From Mucilaginibacter pankratovii (lineage in GTDB: Bacteria > Bacteroidota > Bacteroidia > Sphingobacteriales > Sphingobacteriaceae): 64,000 nucleotides of DNA. The position numbers and the translations under genes are program-made. Under the pieces are notes generated by a model. The model had not been told where the DNA came from and made no database searches. It saw nothing but the letters and a program-made list of their open reading frames with translations. The DNA lies in NCBI RefSeq assembly GCF_014773265.1, contig NZ_JACWMY010000006.1, positions 62,001 through 126,000 on the forward strand, in the 5' to 3' direction. Position 1 is the stretch's first letter. Each line of letters opens with the position of its first letter. Below are positions 16,887 through 24,946 of the stretch, piece after piece.

Positions 16887-17453
16887 ATGTTTCGCTCAAT
16901 CGCTGCGGTGCTTGCGATAATGTCCTTTTTGTGTATGGAGCCAGGTGCAGCATGTGCGCAATTCACCAGCAAAGTACAATTCAGCATCGGGCCCGATGTT
17001 GGTGTAGTAACAGGCACGCTTGCCAATACCCATACTGCAATGTTTGGCGGTTCGGTGCAGGTAGGGTTGCCGCTCAACAGAAGGCTTTATTTTACTATTG
17101 ATGGTGGTTATAATTACTTTTTGGGCAAAAGGCAATCCGAGGCACAACCGCCAAACATTCCGGAGGTAAATTATATCGGTGTAAAGTCGGTGCCGGCAAA
17201 GCTAGGGTTAAAGTATTATCTCAGTTCGATATGGTTTGTACAGGGCGAAGCAGGGGCAGCTTTCTTTTCCGGCACCCCGCGCACATCGTACGAAGCGGGA
17301 ACGGCTTTTGTGTATTCGCCTCAAATTGGAGTGGAGTTGCCTGCAGGCAGCCATCGCATTATAGCATCACTACGCTACCAATCCACTCTCCCCAAAGCAA
17401 ATAATGCAGTTAAAGTAAGTTTCCTGGGGCTGCATGCGGGCTTTTGCTTTTAA
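16887..17453 (+). CDS. Small outer-membrane beta-barrel protein (paralogue 1)
   Basis: A 188-residue protein with a signal peptide (about residues 1-25, ending ACAQ) and eight or so amphipathic strands. It shares the pattern SIGPDVGVVTG..., LFVTINAGYN-like strand, VKSVPAKLGLKYYLSSIWFVQGEAGAAF and YSPQIGVELPAG with the next gene, so the two are paralogues. The ATG at 16887 is preferred over 16854 because it begins the signal peptide. It follows the enoyl-CoA hydratase by 40 bp. Function unknown; barrels of this size are usually structural or small-solute proteins. Confidence 0.82.
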   Translation: MFRSIAAVLAIMSFLCMEPGAACAQFTSKVQFSIGPDVGVVTGTLANTHTAMFGGSVQVGLPLNRRLYFTIDGGYNYFLGKRQSEAQPPNIPEVNYIGVKSVPAKLGLKYYLSSIWFVQGEAGAAFFSGTPRTSYEAGTAFVYSPQIGVELPAGSHRIIASLRYQSTLPKANNAVKVSFLGLHAGFCF

Positions 17454-17766
17454 GTAAGCTGCTTACAGAAGGCAGATTCATAGTTATTCAAACCAAAATA
17501 AATAGCCAGTAGCCTTTTTTACGCATTTTTCACCCCAAAGCGCGTCCCAACAGTTTAATTGTACCCCTCATAAATATTACCCAAAAACAACCGTTCCATC
17601 TCTTCTTTACACTATCCTGACCATTTGCTCCATTGGGTCAAAAAATAAATTATTGTTAATCAAACGATTGGGTTAACCTTACAATAGGATGAAAAATCGT
17701 ATATGTTTTCATTCCTTACTTTGCCCTGTGCCAAACAAAAAAGCACAGGTTTAAATTTATAAGATC
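17454..17766. promoter_or_regulatory. 313-bp non-coding region with probable promoter of barrel paralogue 2
   Basis: No gene is seen. CCTTACTTTGCCC at about 17713-17725 resembles the Bacteroidota -7 box (TAnnTTTG) and lies about 45 bp upstream of the next start codon. The preceding 100 bp are AT-rich. Confidence 0.4.
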
Positions 17767-18366
17767 ATGAAAAACGCATTAAAAATCACAACACTTGCAT
17801 TAGCTTTCGCCGGATTATCATTTGCTGCAAAAGCACAAACATCTACCACAACTTCAACAACAACTTCGGGCGGCATACGCTACAGCATTGGCGTTGATGC
17901 CGGTGTCCCAACGGGCAAATTCAACGACGCTTTTAAATGGAACTTAGGCGGTTCGGTACAGGCGGATATCCCTGTGGCAAACCAGTTATTTGTAACCATT
18001 AATGCGGGCTACAACAACGTATTCGGCGAAACCATCACAGGTTTAGTTGGAGGCCCGTCGAGCACTGTAGAGGTTCCAAACCTGCAATTACTGCCTGTTA
18101 AAGCCGGTTTAAAATTCTTCCCGGTAGCTAATTTCTACATCCAGGGCGAAGCCGGCGCGGCATTTTTGCTTAACAAATCAGATTTCTACAACGATAAATC
18201 TGTAGCATTTGTTTACGCTCCGCAAATTGGTGTACAGTTCCCGGTAAGTGCAAATGGCAATTTTATTGATGCCGGTATCCGTTACGAAGGTACCACCAAA
18301 TACAGCAGTGCATTTGATGCCAGCAAAGTAAACTTTGTAGGTGTACGCTTAGCTTACGGTTTCTAA
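17767..18366 (+). CDS. Small outer-membrane beta-barrel protein (paralogue 2)
   Basis: A 199-residue protein with a signal peptide (residues 1-23, cleavage after AKAQ), a Thr/Ser linker, then a barrel: IRYSIGVDAGVPTGKFNDAF, LFVTINAGYNNVFGE, LLPVKAGLKFFPVANFYIQG, VYAPQIGVQFPV, and the C-terminal strand FVGVRLAYGF ending in Phe as most outer-membrane barrels do. Codon usage is regular and the promoter looks strong, so it may be abundant. It is clearly paralogous to the gene upstream and to the fragment downstream. Confidence 0.88.
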   Translation: MKNALKITTLALAFAGLSFAAKAQTSTTTSTTTSGGIRYSIGVDAGVPTGKFNDAFKWNLGGSVQADIPVANQLFVTINAGYNNVFGETITGLVGGPSSTVEVPNLQLLPVKAGLKFFPVANFYIQGEAGAAFLLNKSDFYNDKSVAFVYAPQIGVQFPVSANGNFIDAGIRYEGTTKYSSAFDASKVNFVGVRLAYGF

Positions 18367-18403
18367 TATCGCCCTACATTTACTATCACCGAAAAACAAT
18401 AAA

Positions 18404-18436
18404 AACGGGGAGGCTCAACAGCTTCCCCGTTTTTTG
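18404..18436 (+). terminator. Rho-independent terminator of the barrel gene
   Basis: AACGGGGA and TTCCCCGTT pair around GGCTCAACAGC and are followed by a T-rich tract. It ends the transcript of the barrel gene 40 bp upstream and directly abuts the truncated third copy. Confidence 0.85.
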
Positions 18437-18441
18437 TTTTT

Positions 18442-18765
18442 ACTGGTTTAAAGGATGCGCCATCGTATGCTACATCTGCCGATCTGCAGGTGCTTCCAAT
18501 AAAGGCCGATCTCCGGTATTTTTTAGAGCCCAATTTTTATATCCAGGGAGATGCCGGTGTTGCCATCATCTTGAACAGGGCCGATCTTAGTTACACCTAC
18601 TCCAGCAGGTTTACTTATTCGCCGCAAATGGGGGTATTATTTGCGGCAGGAGCAAAAAACTTTATAGGCCCGGGCATCCGGTACCGGGCAACCGGTAAAT
18701 ACGATGCGGAGGACCCCGCAAGCAAGTATGGCTTCCTGGGGCGGTGTGTAGCCTATGGGTTTTAA
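18442..18765 (+). pseudogene. N-terminally truncated third barrel paralogue
   Basis: From 18442 the reading frame continues without a start: TGLKDAPSYATSADLQVLPI aligns with TGLVGGPSS...NLQLLPV of the gene just upstream, and the match runs through NFYIQGDAG, YSPQMGVLF and the final FLGRCVAYGF. The signal peptide and the first half of the barrel are absent, replaced by the terminator of the upstream gene. A GTG at 18490 could start a 91-residue peptide, but that could not be exported. It looks like the remnant of a tandem duplication that lost its 5' half. Confidence 0.82.
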
Positions 18766-18938
18766 CTGAAAGGCAATAAGGAAGCTTTTACAGGGATGAT
18801 TGTGAACGGCCTTTAGGGGGCTTTCGCTATTAAACTTATTCCAATTTTTTTTCGGCAACATTTAATTATTTCGAAAAAATTAACAATTATTTGTACCTTA
18901 CCTACCTATTACGCTACCTAACAACTGTTTTTTCCGAT

Positions 18939-20375
18939 ATGAAGACGATTCTCATCATTGATGACGAGGTTAATGTAGGGCTGTTGCTTTCTAAGTTCTT
19001 AAAACGCAACGGTTTCGATGTAGATACTGCCACCAACGGCGGTAGCGGAATGGAGTGCCTGAAGAACAAAGAATACAATCTGGTGCTTTGCGATTTTAGG
19101 CTGGAGGATACCGATGGGCGCGAAATGCTCAAAAACATCAAAGCGCTGTATCCAAAAACAGGCGTAGTTATCATCACCGGCTACTCGGATATTAAAATGG
19201 CGGTAGAGCTTATTAAAATGGGGGCCTACGATTATATCACCAAGCCCCTCTACCCCGACGAGATCTTAAACACGATTAACAAAGCCATCGAAACGCAATA
19301 TGCGTTGCAGGAAATGGCAGGTAACGATTACAGCAGCGATAAGCCTCAAAAGGAAAGCAAGAAACAAATATTATCCGGCGAGTTTGTTGTGGGTACCAGT
19401 CGTGCTTCTAAAGAATTATTAAAACAGATAGAACTGGTTGCGCCAACCAATTACAGCGTTATTATATTGGGTGAAAGCGGTACAGGGAAAGAGTCTGTTG
19501 CCAAGAGTATCCACTTAAACAGCCTGCGCGCCAACCAACCATTTATAGCGATGGATTGCGGCTCGCTCACCAAAGAGCTTGCCGCGAGTGAGTTCTTCGG
19601 GCACGAAAAGGGCTCGTTCACCGGCGCTTTTGCAACTAAGATAGGCCACTTTGAAATGGCCAATGGCGGCACGCTTTTTTTAGATGAAGTGGGTAATCTT
19701 TCTTACGAGATACAGGCTGCTTTATTACGTACCGTACAGGAGCGCAAGGTAAAACGCATAGGCAGCACAAAAGAGATAGATTTGGATGTGCGCATTATAA
19801 TAGCCACCAACGAGAATTTACAGGATGGCATTGCCAAGGGCAGGTTCCGCGAGGACCTGTACCATCGTTTTAACGAATTTAGTATTCAGATGCCGCCGCT
19901 GCGCGATCGTGGTAACGACATTATGATGCTGGCCGAGTACTTCCTGAAAATAGCTAACCGCGAACTGGACAGGAACGTAACCACTTTTTCGCCCGAGGTG
20001 ATAGAGTGCTTTATGAACTACCGCTGGCAGGGCAACATACGCGAACTGAAGAACGTAGTGCGCCGTGCAACTTTATTAACAGAGGGAACTGAAGTGGGGA
20101 TGAAAACCCTCCCGCTGGAGATCTCTAACTTTAAAGTTACCGCTTACGAATCTCAGGGGAATAACGGCTATGGCAATGGGGCGTCGGCACAGCCACAGCC
20201 CGATGTAAAGGAGGCGCCTAAGCACGACCTTAAAAACGCGGCGCTTGGTGCCGAGCACGATACCATATTAAAAGTGCTGCGCGAAGTGAACTTTAATAAA
20301 ACAAAGGCTGCCGAGATCTTAAACATCGACCGTAAAACGCTCTACAATAAAATGAAGGCCATCAACCTTAAATAA
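18939..20375 (+). CDS. Sigma-54-dependent response regulator (NtrC family)
   Basis: A 478-residue transcription activator. The receiver domain (1-120) has the acidic pair D8/D9, phospho-acceptor D52, T80 and K102. The AAA+ domain has Walker A GESGTGKES (from 178) and the sigma-54 contact loop GSFTGA at 225-230, where Ser replaces the first Ala of GAFTGA. A Fis-type helix-turn-helix ends the protein (VNFNKTKAAEILNIDRKTLY). The ATG at 18939 starts the receiver strand exactly. Five bases after its stop begins a free-standing HisKA-like domain. No full kinase is nearby. Confidence 0.95.
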   Translation: MKTILIIDDEVNVGLLLSKFLKRNGFDVDTATNGGSGMECLKNKEYNLVLCDFRLEDTDGREMLKNIKALYPKTGVVIITGYSDIKMAVELIKMGAYDYITKPLYPDEILNTINKAIETQYALQEMAGNDYSSDKPQKESKKQILSGEFVVGTSRASKELLKQIELVAPTNYSVIILGESGTGKESVAKSIHLNSLRANQPFIAMDCGSLTKELAASEFFGHEKGSFTGAFATKIGHFEMANGGTLFLDEVGNLSYEIQAALLRTVQERKVKRIGSTKEIDLDVRIIIATNENLQDGIAKGRFREDLYHRFNEFSIQMPPLRDRGNDIMMLAEYFLKIANRELDRNVTTFSPEVIECFMNYRWQGNIRELKNVVRRATLLTEGTEVGMKTLPLEISNFKVTAYESQGNNGYGNGASAQPQPDVKEAPKHDLKNAALGAEHDTILKVLREVNFNKTKAAEILNIDRKTLYNKMKAINLK

Positions 20376-20380
20376 TATTT

Positions 20381-20596
20381 ATGGCAGCCTCTACCGGTAA
20401 CACGCCCGATGCTGATACGCTTTTGATGCTGAAGCACGATATCAAAAATCAACTATCTAACATCCACCTGGCAATAGAGGGTTTACGTTATGAGGTTGAG
20501 GACCTGGATGGCGATACCGGCCTGTATATCCAAAGCATGTTATCATCGGCCCAAAAGATTGATAAGCTGCTGGATATTATACAAACAGATATTTAA
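20381..20596 (+). CDS. Free-standing HisKA-like dimerisation/phospho-acceptor domain
   Basis: A 71-residue protein resembling only the two-helix DHp domain of histidine kinases. The first helix carries an H-box, LKHDIKNQLSNIHLA, with H19 as the candidate phospho-histidine; the second helix, YIQSMLSSAQKIDKLLDIIQ, matches the pattern of HisKA helix 2. There is no sensor and no ATP-binding domain. It starts 5 bp after the response regulator, so the two are surely co-transcribed. It may act as a phosphotransfer or phosphatase partner, or as a dimeric docking brake on the regulator. The assignment rests on motif reading. Confidence 0.75.
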   Translation: MAASTGNTPDADTLLMLKHDIKNQLSNIHLAIEGLRYEVEDLDGDTGLYIQSMLSSAQKIDKLLDIIQTDI

Positions 20597-20672
20597 TTTC
20601 AAATAGGCCCTCACTACTAAAACTTTTTAGGCTTTGTTTGTTTATATAGCACACTTAAGGCTTTTCACGGGC

Positions 20673-21716
20673 ATGTCCATCTTTAACTATAAGCAGCGCA
20701 ATAACATCGTATTGGTAAGCATCATTGTGCTTGGCTGCTTTTTGCTTTACGCTTTAAGCGAATTGTTCAGTTCTATCCTGGGAGCCATTGTGCTGTTCAC
20801 CATCTTCCGCCCGTTTTTTTTGTGGATGGTGGAGAAGAAGAACCTCAATGCCACATTCGCGGCGCTTATCATTATCTTCATCTCGCTTATTGTTATTGTA
20901 ATCCCTTTCCTCTCGTTAAGTATTATGGTGATAGGGAAGATAGGCAGCATCAATAAAGATGCTATCCATATCGACCAATGGACCGCTAAGATAGATGCCT
21001 TTACCGGCGCCAATTTAAACCAGCCGCATTTTGCCGAGGAGACCCTGCAAAAACTGGGCGCTTACGGTGCCGATCTGTTCCCATCGATATTGGGCAGCGC
21101 CGTGAGCATTATACTTACCTTATTGGTAATGTACTTTTTAATGTACTTTATGTTTACTCAAATGCGCGCATTTGAAACCGGGCTGCTTAAATATGCTCCC
21201 TTTCGCGAACAACACGCGCTTAAATTTGCCCAGGCCCTGCGCGATTCTACCTTCTCCAACGTATTGGGGCAGGGTATCATCGCTATAACACAGGGCGTAT
21301 TGCTGGCTATGGGTTTTTACGCCTTTGAGATCCCCGATGCTATTTTTTGGGGTGTAATAGGTGTATTCCTCTCGTTTTTACCGGTTGTTGGCGCACCCAC
21401 TATGTGTATACCCGCCAGTATCATATTTTTTGCAGACGGGCATAACTTAAAAGGAGTACTGCTGCTGGCTTATGGCCTGTTGTTTATAGGCAACGTAGAT
21501 AATGTACTGCGCGTTATCATCAACAAGAGGGTGGGTAATACGCACCCTATTATCTCGGTGATAGGAGTATTTATCGGATTGCCACTTTTTGGAATACTTG
21601 GCCTGGTTTTTGGGCCTGTGTTGCTGTCTTATTTCTTATTATTGCTGGAGATATACGAAACCAACAGACTTGCTGCCGACAGGCTGGAGCGAATAAGAAC
21701 CGGGGTGGACACGTAA
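20673..21716 (+). CDS. AI-2E family transporter (PF01594)
   Basis: A 347-residue integral membrane protein with about eight helices. It shows the N-terminal paired helices LGCFLLYALSELFSSILGAI, a hydrophilic periplasmic-type domain (about residues 95-150), and the family signature of the C-terminal half: FWGVIGVFLSFLPVVGAP, LLFIGNVDNVLRVIINKRVG and GVFIGLPLFGILGLVFGPVL. Members export small molecules or ions; the substrate is unknown here and the AI-2 name is historical. The ATG at 20673 is preferred over a TTG at 20634. Confidence 0.92.
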   Translation: MSIFNYKQRNNIVLVSIIVLGCFLLYALSELFSSILGAIVLFTIFRPFFLWMVEKKNLNATFAALIIIFISLIVIVIPFLSLSIMVIGKIGSINKDAIHIDQWTAKIDAFTGANLNQPHFAEETLQKLGAYGADLFPSILGSAVSIILTLLVMYFLMYFMFTQMRAFETGLLKYAPFREQHALKFAQALRDSTFSNVLGQGIIAITQGVLLAMGFYAFEIPDAIFWGVIGVFLSFLPVVGAPTMCIPASIIFFADGHNLKGVLLLAYGLLFIGNVDNVLRVIINKRVGNTHPIISVIGVFIGLPLFGILGLVFGPVLLSYFLLLLEIYETNRLAADRLERIRTGVDT

Positions 21717-21831
21717 CAATATATAGCTGTTGAACGTTATTAGTATATTGCAAAAAATGCGTTTTAAACTATCGCAGCAAATAAATTTGATAATTAATAA
21801 AACAAATATTCAACTTAAAAATTAATACAAT

Positions 21832-22098
21832 ATGAACGATAACACAAAAGTAGTTGTCGCGCTGCTGGCAGGATTAGCAGCAGGAGCGGCACTTGGAATT
21901 TTATTTGCACCCGAAAGAGGTACAGAGACCCGTGACAAACTTTCAGACTCATTAAAGAACCTGGGCGATACCATAAAAGAAACCGCCTCTAACGAGCTTG
22001 ACAGGTTGCTGAACCTGAAAGATACCGTGGTAGAGAACATTAAAAGCAAAGTAAAATCTACCGAAGAAGAGTACCAGGACGACCTGGAGCACGCATAA
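21832..22098 (+). CDS. YtxH-domain protein
   Basis: An 88-residue protein with one N-terminal membrane helix (VVVALLAGLAAGAALGILFA) that runs straight into APERGTETRDKL, the YtxH signature, and a charged helical tail. Such proteins are often induced by envelope or general stress. It opens a three-gene unit with a holin-like protein and a protein of unknown function, spaced 46 and 3 bp. Confidence 0.9.
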   Translation: MNDNTKVVVALLAGLAAGAALGILFAPERGTETRDKLSDSLKNLGDTIKETASNELDRLLNLKDTVVENIKSKVKSTEEEYQDDLEHA

Positions 22099-22144
22099 TT
22101 ACCTTTGCGGGTTAAAATTTAGGCCCTAAACATTATCCCGATCT

Positions 22145-22483
22145 ATGGAAACAAAGAAAGAACAGGCTCGCCCGATTATTGAACAGGCGACAGAATACGT
22201 TGACACGCGCTTAAAGCTTTTAAAGTTAGAAGTGATTGAACGCAGCACATCAATAATAGCTAACGTTGTTGTAGAGCTTATCGTTGTTGTTACTCTTGTG
22301 CTTACATTTTTGTTCGCAAGTTTTACGCTGGCGCTGTTCCTTGGCGACGTGTTCCATTCCAACTGGAAAGGGTTTGGTTTGGTGGCGCTGTTATATCTGC
22401 TTATTGCAGTGATTTTAATGGTGGCTAAAAAACCAATTGAGCGCCCTATTGTTAACATATTGGTAAGAAAGCTATTTAAATAA
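22145..22483 (+). CDS. Holin-X-like small membrane protein
   Basis: A 112-residue protein with an amphipathic N-terminal helix (YVDTRLKLLKLEVIE) followed by two membrane helices (about residues 36-64 and 72-96), the pattern of Phage_holin_3_6 / Holin-X proteins found in many bacterial chromosomes. Despite the name these are not phage lysis proteins. It lies between the YtxH gene and a gene of unknown function, a common trio in Bacteroidota. Confidence 0.82.
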   Translation: METKKEQARPIIEQATEYVDTRLKLLKLEVIERSTSIIANVVVELIVVVTLVLTFLFASFTLALFLGDVFHSNWKGFGLVALLYLLIAVILMVAKKPIERPIVNILVRKLFK

Positions 22484-22486
22484 GAT

Positions 22487-22930
22487 ATGGACATCCTGAT
22501 ACAAAATGTAAACGACCTGAAGGTGGAGATAGCAAGATTGAAAAATCTGGAGGTTGACCAGGCTGTTGCTTTAAAGGCACGCTTCAGCAGCCCGGCAGCT
22601 ATTTTTTCCACAGCCATGTCGCTGTTTCCAAAATCTCCGACGGTTGACGGGGTTAAAAGCGAAAGCTTTTTTAGCCAGGATTTTTTAGGGCTCATCTCCA
22701 GGATAGCATTGCCATTAACGTTAAACAAAACCATATTTAAGCATTCGAACTTTTTGGTGAAAACGCTGGTGGGGATTTTATCGCAAAAAGCATCACACTA
22801 TATTAGCGAAGATTCCGTTACCGGGATTTGGGGTAAAGCCAAAGCACTATTTAGTAAATTCACAAAAAAGGCAGCCGAGCCTAAGGTAGAGATAGCTGTA
22901 CCTATTACCGCGCCTTACGATAAATATTAA
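22487..22930 (+). CDS. Conserved-context protein of unknown function
   Basis: A 147-residue protein starting 3 bp after the holin-like gene. Residues 1-35 are a charged helix (ILIQNVNDLKVEIARLKNLE) likely to coil; a mildly hydrophobic stretch (IALPLTLNKTIFKHSNFLVK, LVGILSQKASHYI) follows, and the C-terminus is Lys/Ala-rich. It is probably a peripheral partner of the two membrane proteins. A hairpin terminator follows at 22967. Confidence 0.75.
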   Translation: MDILIQNVNDLKVEIARLKNLEVDQAVALKARFSSPAAIFSTAMSLFPKSPTVDGVKSESFFSQDFLGLISRIALPLTLNKTIFKHSNFLVKTLVGILSQKASHYISEDSVTGIWGKAKALFSKFTKKAAEPKVEIAVPITAPYDKY

Positions 22931-22966
22931 ATAAAACATTCAGGCCTTGTTGCGAAACATGGCTTT

Positions 22967-23007
22967 AAAGGGATAGGCTTTAGATAGCTTATCCCTTTTG
23001 TTTTTTA
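22967..23007 (+). terminator. Terminator of the YtxH/holin operon
   Basis: AAAGGGATA and TATCCCTTT pair around GGCTTTAGATAGCT and lead into a TTTGTTTTTT tract. Confidence 0.8.
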
Positions 23008-23060
23008 TTACTTGGATATTTTCGGTAGTGTCTCAGTTTGAACGTTAAGCAATATATTTG

Positions 23061-23420
23061 CTACACGTTAATATAAGATACCGCAATTTGTTTACTATTT
23101 ATTTTTATTCCGATGCCAGTCTGATGTAAGCCATCAGTGTTTTTCCATTCAAATTCGTATGCTTCATGATTTTTATTTTCAGTAATTATTAAATCACATT
23201 CTATCGCCTTCTCGGGTTCTCCAATTGTCTCAATATACCTGGATTTATAGTGTCCTTCAATATCCTTTTCTCCTTCCTTGAGAGGTCCTCTTTTTGCAAT
23301 TTCATTACTGATTTTAAAATCATCTGAACTTGCATATATTCCGCTCAATATTAGCACTCGCATATTATCGACGATAATATCATAAACTATAACACCATGA
23401 AATAAAGCCATATTTTCCAT
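23061..23420 (-). CDS. Small protein of unknown function
   Basis: I do not recognise it. The open frame extends to 23495, but the first 25 codons overlap the upstream promoter region of the sigma factor gene and look non-native; starting at the ATG at 23420 gives about 119 residues, MENMALFHGVIVYD.... The rest is mostly beta-type and charged (RYIETIGEPEKAIECDLIIT, EAYEFEWKNTDG) with no signal peptide. The region is AT-rich relative to its neighbours, which suggests a recent arrival. It is convergent with the holin-like operon. Confidence 0.55.
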   Translation of the reverse strand: MENMALFHGVIVYDIIVDNMRVLILSGIYASSDDFKISNEIAKRGPLKEGEKDIEGHYKSRYIETIGEPEKAIECDLIITENKNHEAYEFEWKNTDGLHQTGIGIKINSKQIAVSYINV

Positions 23421-23607
23421 ATTAATGATATAAAAGTAATAAAATACCACGTAATGTGCAGCCAGTGTAGCCGCTGACGAGGGCGAAAAATGCATTTAAT
23501 ATGGATTGCACTTTCTTGCCATCAAAAAAAATAAAAAATAGTTTAAAATGTTTTTCGGGCACAGTCGTCTTTATATTTAAACACTCATACAATTGCAAAG
23601 CGTAGTA

Positions 23608-24168
23608 ATGCCCCAGGATAAAAACAGCCACATCATACACACTATTAAAGCGTATGGTAAAAGTCTGTTGGGGTTTATTCGTAAGCGGGTGAAAAGCGAT
23701 GCCGATGCCGAAGACATTCTGCAGGATGTTTGGTACCAGTTTAGCAATGTGGTAAACTCGGAGCCGATAGAGCAAACAAGCGCATGGCTGTACCGTGTTG
23801 CACGCAACAAAATAACGGATAAGCATAAAAAGCATACCGAAACCCTTTTGGACGATATGCTGGGCAACGATGCCGGGGATGACGATGACGCGCCGGACTT
23901 TAGCGACATCCTGCTCACCGAGGCCCGCACGCCCGAGACGGAGTACATACGCAACCTGTTTTGGGAACAACTCTTTTTAGCGCTTGATGAATTGCCCGAG
24001 CTGCAGCGGCAGGTATTCATCTGGCACGAACTGGATAGTGTTCCCTTCGAAGAAATTGCTAAGCGTACAGGCGAAAACATCAACACGCTGGTGTCGCGCA
24101 AGCGATATGCGGTGCTGCATTTACGCGGGCGTTTAAAGCAATTGTATGATGAAATTAATGATTATTGA
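23608..24168 (+). CDS. RNA polymerase ECF-type sigma factor
   Basis: A 186-residue sigma-70 family protein with region 2 (DADAEDILQDVWYQF, then TSAWLYRVARNKITD) and region 4 (LPELQRQVFIWHELDSVPFE, then EIAKRTGENINTLVSRKRYA) joined by an acidic linker (GDDDDAPDFSD). The ATG at 23608 is used; a TTG at 23593 is in frame. The next gene starts 14 bp after its stop and encodes a small membrane protein, the position where an anti-sigma factor is usually found, though that protein has no recognised anti-sigma domain. Confidence 0.93.
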   Translation: MPQDKNSHIIHTIKAYGKSLLGFIRKRVKSDADAEDILQDVWYQFSNVVNSEPIEQTSAWLYRVARNKITDKHKKHTETLLDDMLGNDAGDDDDAPDFSDILLTEARTPETEYIRNLFWEQLFLALDELPELQRQVFIWHELDSVPFEEIAKRTGENINTLVSRKRYAVLHLRGRLKQLYDEINDY

Positions 24169-24182
24169 TAAAAACTATTGAA

Positions 24183-24584
24183 ATGAATATAAAATATAGA
24201 AATAAACTATTCTTAATTCCATTGGGAATAGCGGCGATATTAGCCCTTGTAAGTTATGTAGTAATGCAGCTGTGGAACCACTTGCTGCCAGGGATACTGC
24301 ACGTAGGCACTATTACCTTTTGGCAGGCCATGGGTATATTTATACTGAGTAAAATACTCTTTGGTTTTGGCGGAAAAGGCGGCCCCGGCGGTGGGCCCCC
24401 ATGGATGCGCCGCAAGCAAATGATGGAAGAACGCTTTAAAGGTATGACCCCCGAAGAACGAGACCATTTTAAAGCTCAATGGAAAGACCGCTGTGGCTGG
24501 GGAAGAAAAGGCGAAGGCTGGATGGGTAAAAATGATATCAAGGGCGATAAACCGGAGGCTGATTTTAAAGAAGAGGCTAAATAA
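24183..24584 (+). CDS. Small membrane protein encoded with the sigma factor
   Basis: A 133-residue protein with two membrane helices (about residues 9-30 and 39-59), a Gly/Pro-rich segment (FGFGGKGGPGGGPPWMRRKQ) and a charged C-terminal half containing MTPEERDHFKAQW. The MTPEER-type helix recalls periplasmic stress proteins of the Spy/ZraP kind, but that is a weak resemblance. Its place directly after an ECF sigma gene makes a regulatory partner plausible. ATG at 24183; a TTG further upstream is less likely. Confidence 0.78.
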   Translation: MNIKYRNKLFLIPLGIAAILALVSYVVMQLWNHLLPGILHVGTITFWQAMGIFILSKILFGFGGKGGPGGGPPWMRRKQMMEERFKGMTPEERDHFKAQWKDRCGWGRKGEGWMGKNDIKGDKPEADFKEEAK

Positions 24585-24592
24585 ACAATCCG

Positions 24593-24683
24593 TTATGCCG
24601 AACTTGTTTGGCACCCCATTGTATGCCGGCTACAGGCATGCGTAGTGCTTACCAGTTGGGGTACTAAAACAAGTTCGGCATAA
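24593..24683. repeat. Dispersed inverted-repeat element, copy 2
   Basis: TTATGCCGAACTTGTTT followed by GGCACCCCA pairs with TGGGGTACTA followed by AAACAAGTTCGGCATAA; arms of about 26 bp with few mismatches. The same arms, with a different interior, occur at 12006-12115. It sits between the sigma-factor unit and the frameshifted gene. Confidence 0.7.
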
Positions 24684-24705
24684 TTTAAAGTAAAACAACA
24701 AACCT

Positions 24706-24917
24706 ATGGATGTGCTGATATTTAAAACGAGTGTTGCTACGCCGGGGCAGGCAAGCCGCCTACAGCCGCTGTTAAGCGCACTGTCGGATATTAAAAGATA
24801 CACGTTCGATCTGGAAGACTGCGACCGCGTGCTCGCATCGTAAGTAGCCGAATCGAACCACAAACCATTAAACACATACTGAGGATGGCGGGCTTTAGCT
24901 GCGAGGAGCTGGTTTGA
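24706..24917 (+). pseudogene. Small HMA-like protein gene broken by a one-base frameshift
   Basis: From the ATG at 24706 the frame reads MDVLIFKTSVATPGQASRLQ... to DCDRVLAS and stops at 24841. From 24840 another frame continues SSRIEPQTIKHILRMAGFSC to a stop at 24915. Adding one C after the GTGCTC near 24832 restores DCDRVLRIVSSRIEP and a 70-residue protein that aligns along its length with the intact product of 51721-51945 (LLFKT, DTEDEDCVLRVISRN). The fold pattern is that of small ferredoxin-like (heavy-metal-associated-like) domains without the CxxC. It is either a real frameshift or a base missed in sequencing. Confidence 0.8.
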
Positions 24918-24946
24918 AACTGCGGTAAGAGCCTCACCTAAACGGC

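Noticed and set aside
22145-22483. Prophage remnant because of the holin-like gene
   Set aside because: Chromosomal YtxH/holin-X/unknown trios are widespread; no other phage gene is near.
22126-22734. 202-codon minus-strand frame over the holin-like and following genes
   Set aside because: Shadow of two plus-strand genes with better composition and operon spacing.
23422-23970. 182-codon minus-strand frame over the sigma factor gene
   Set aside because: Lies antisense to a well-supported ECF sigma factor and has no motif of its own.
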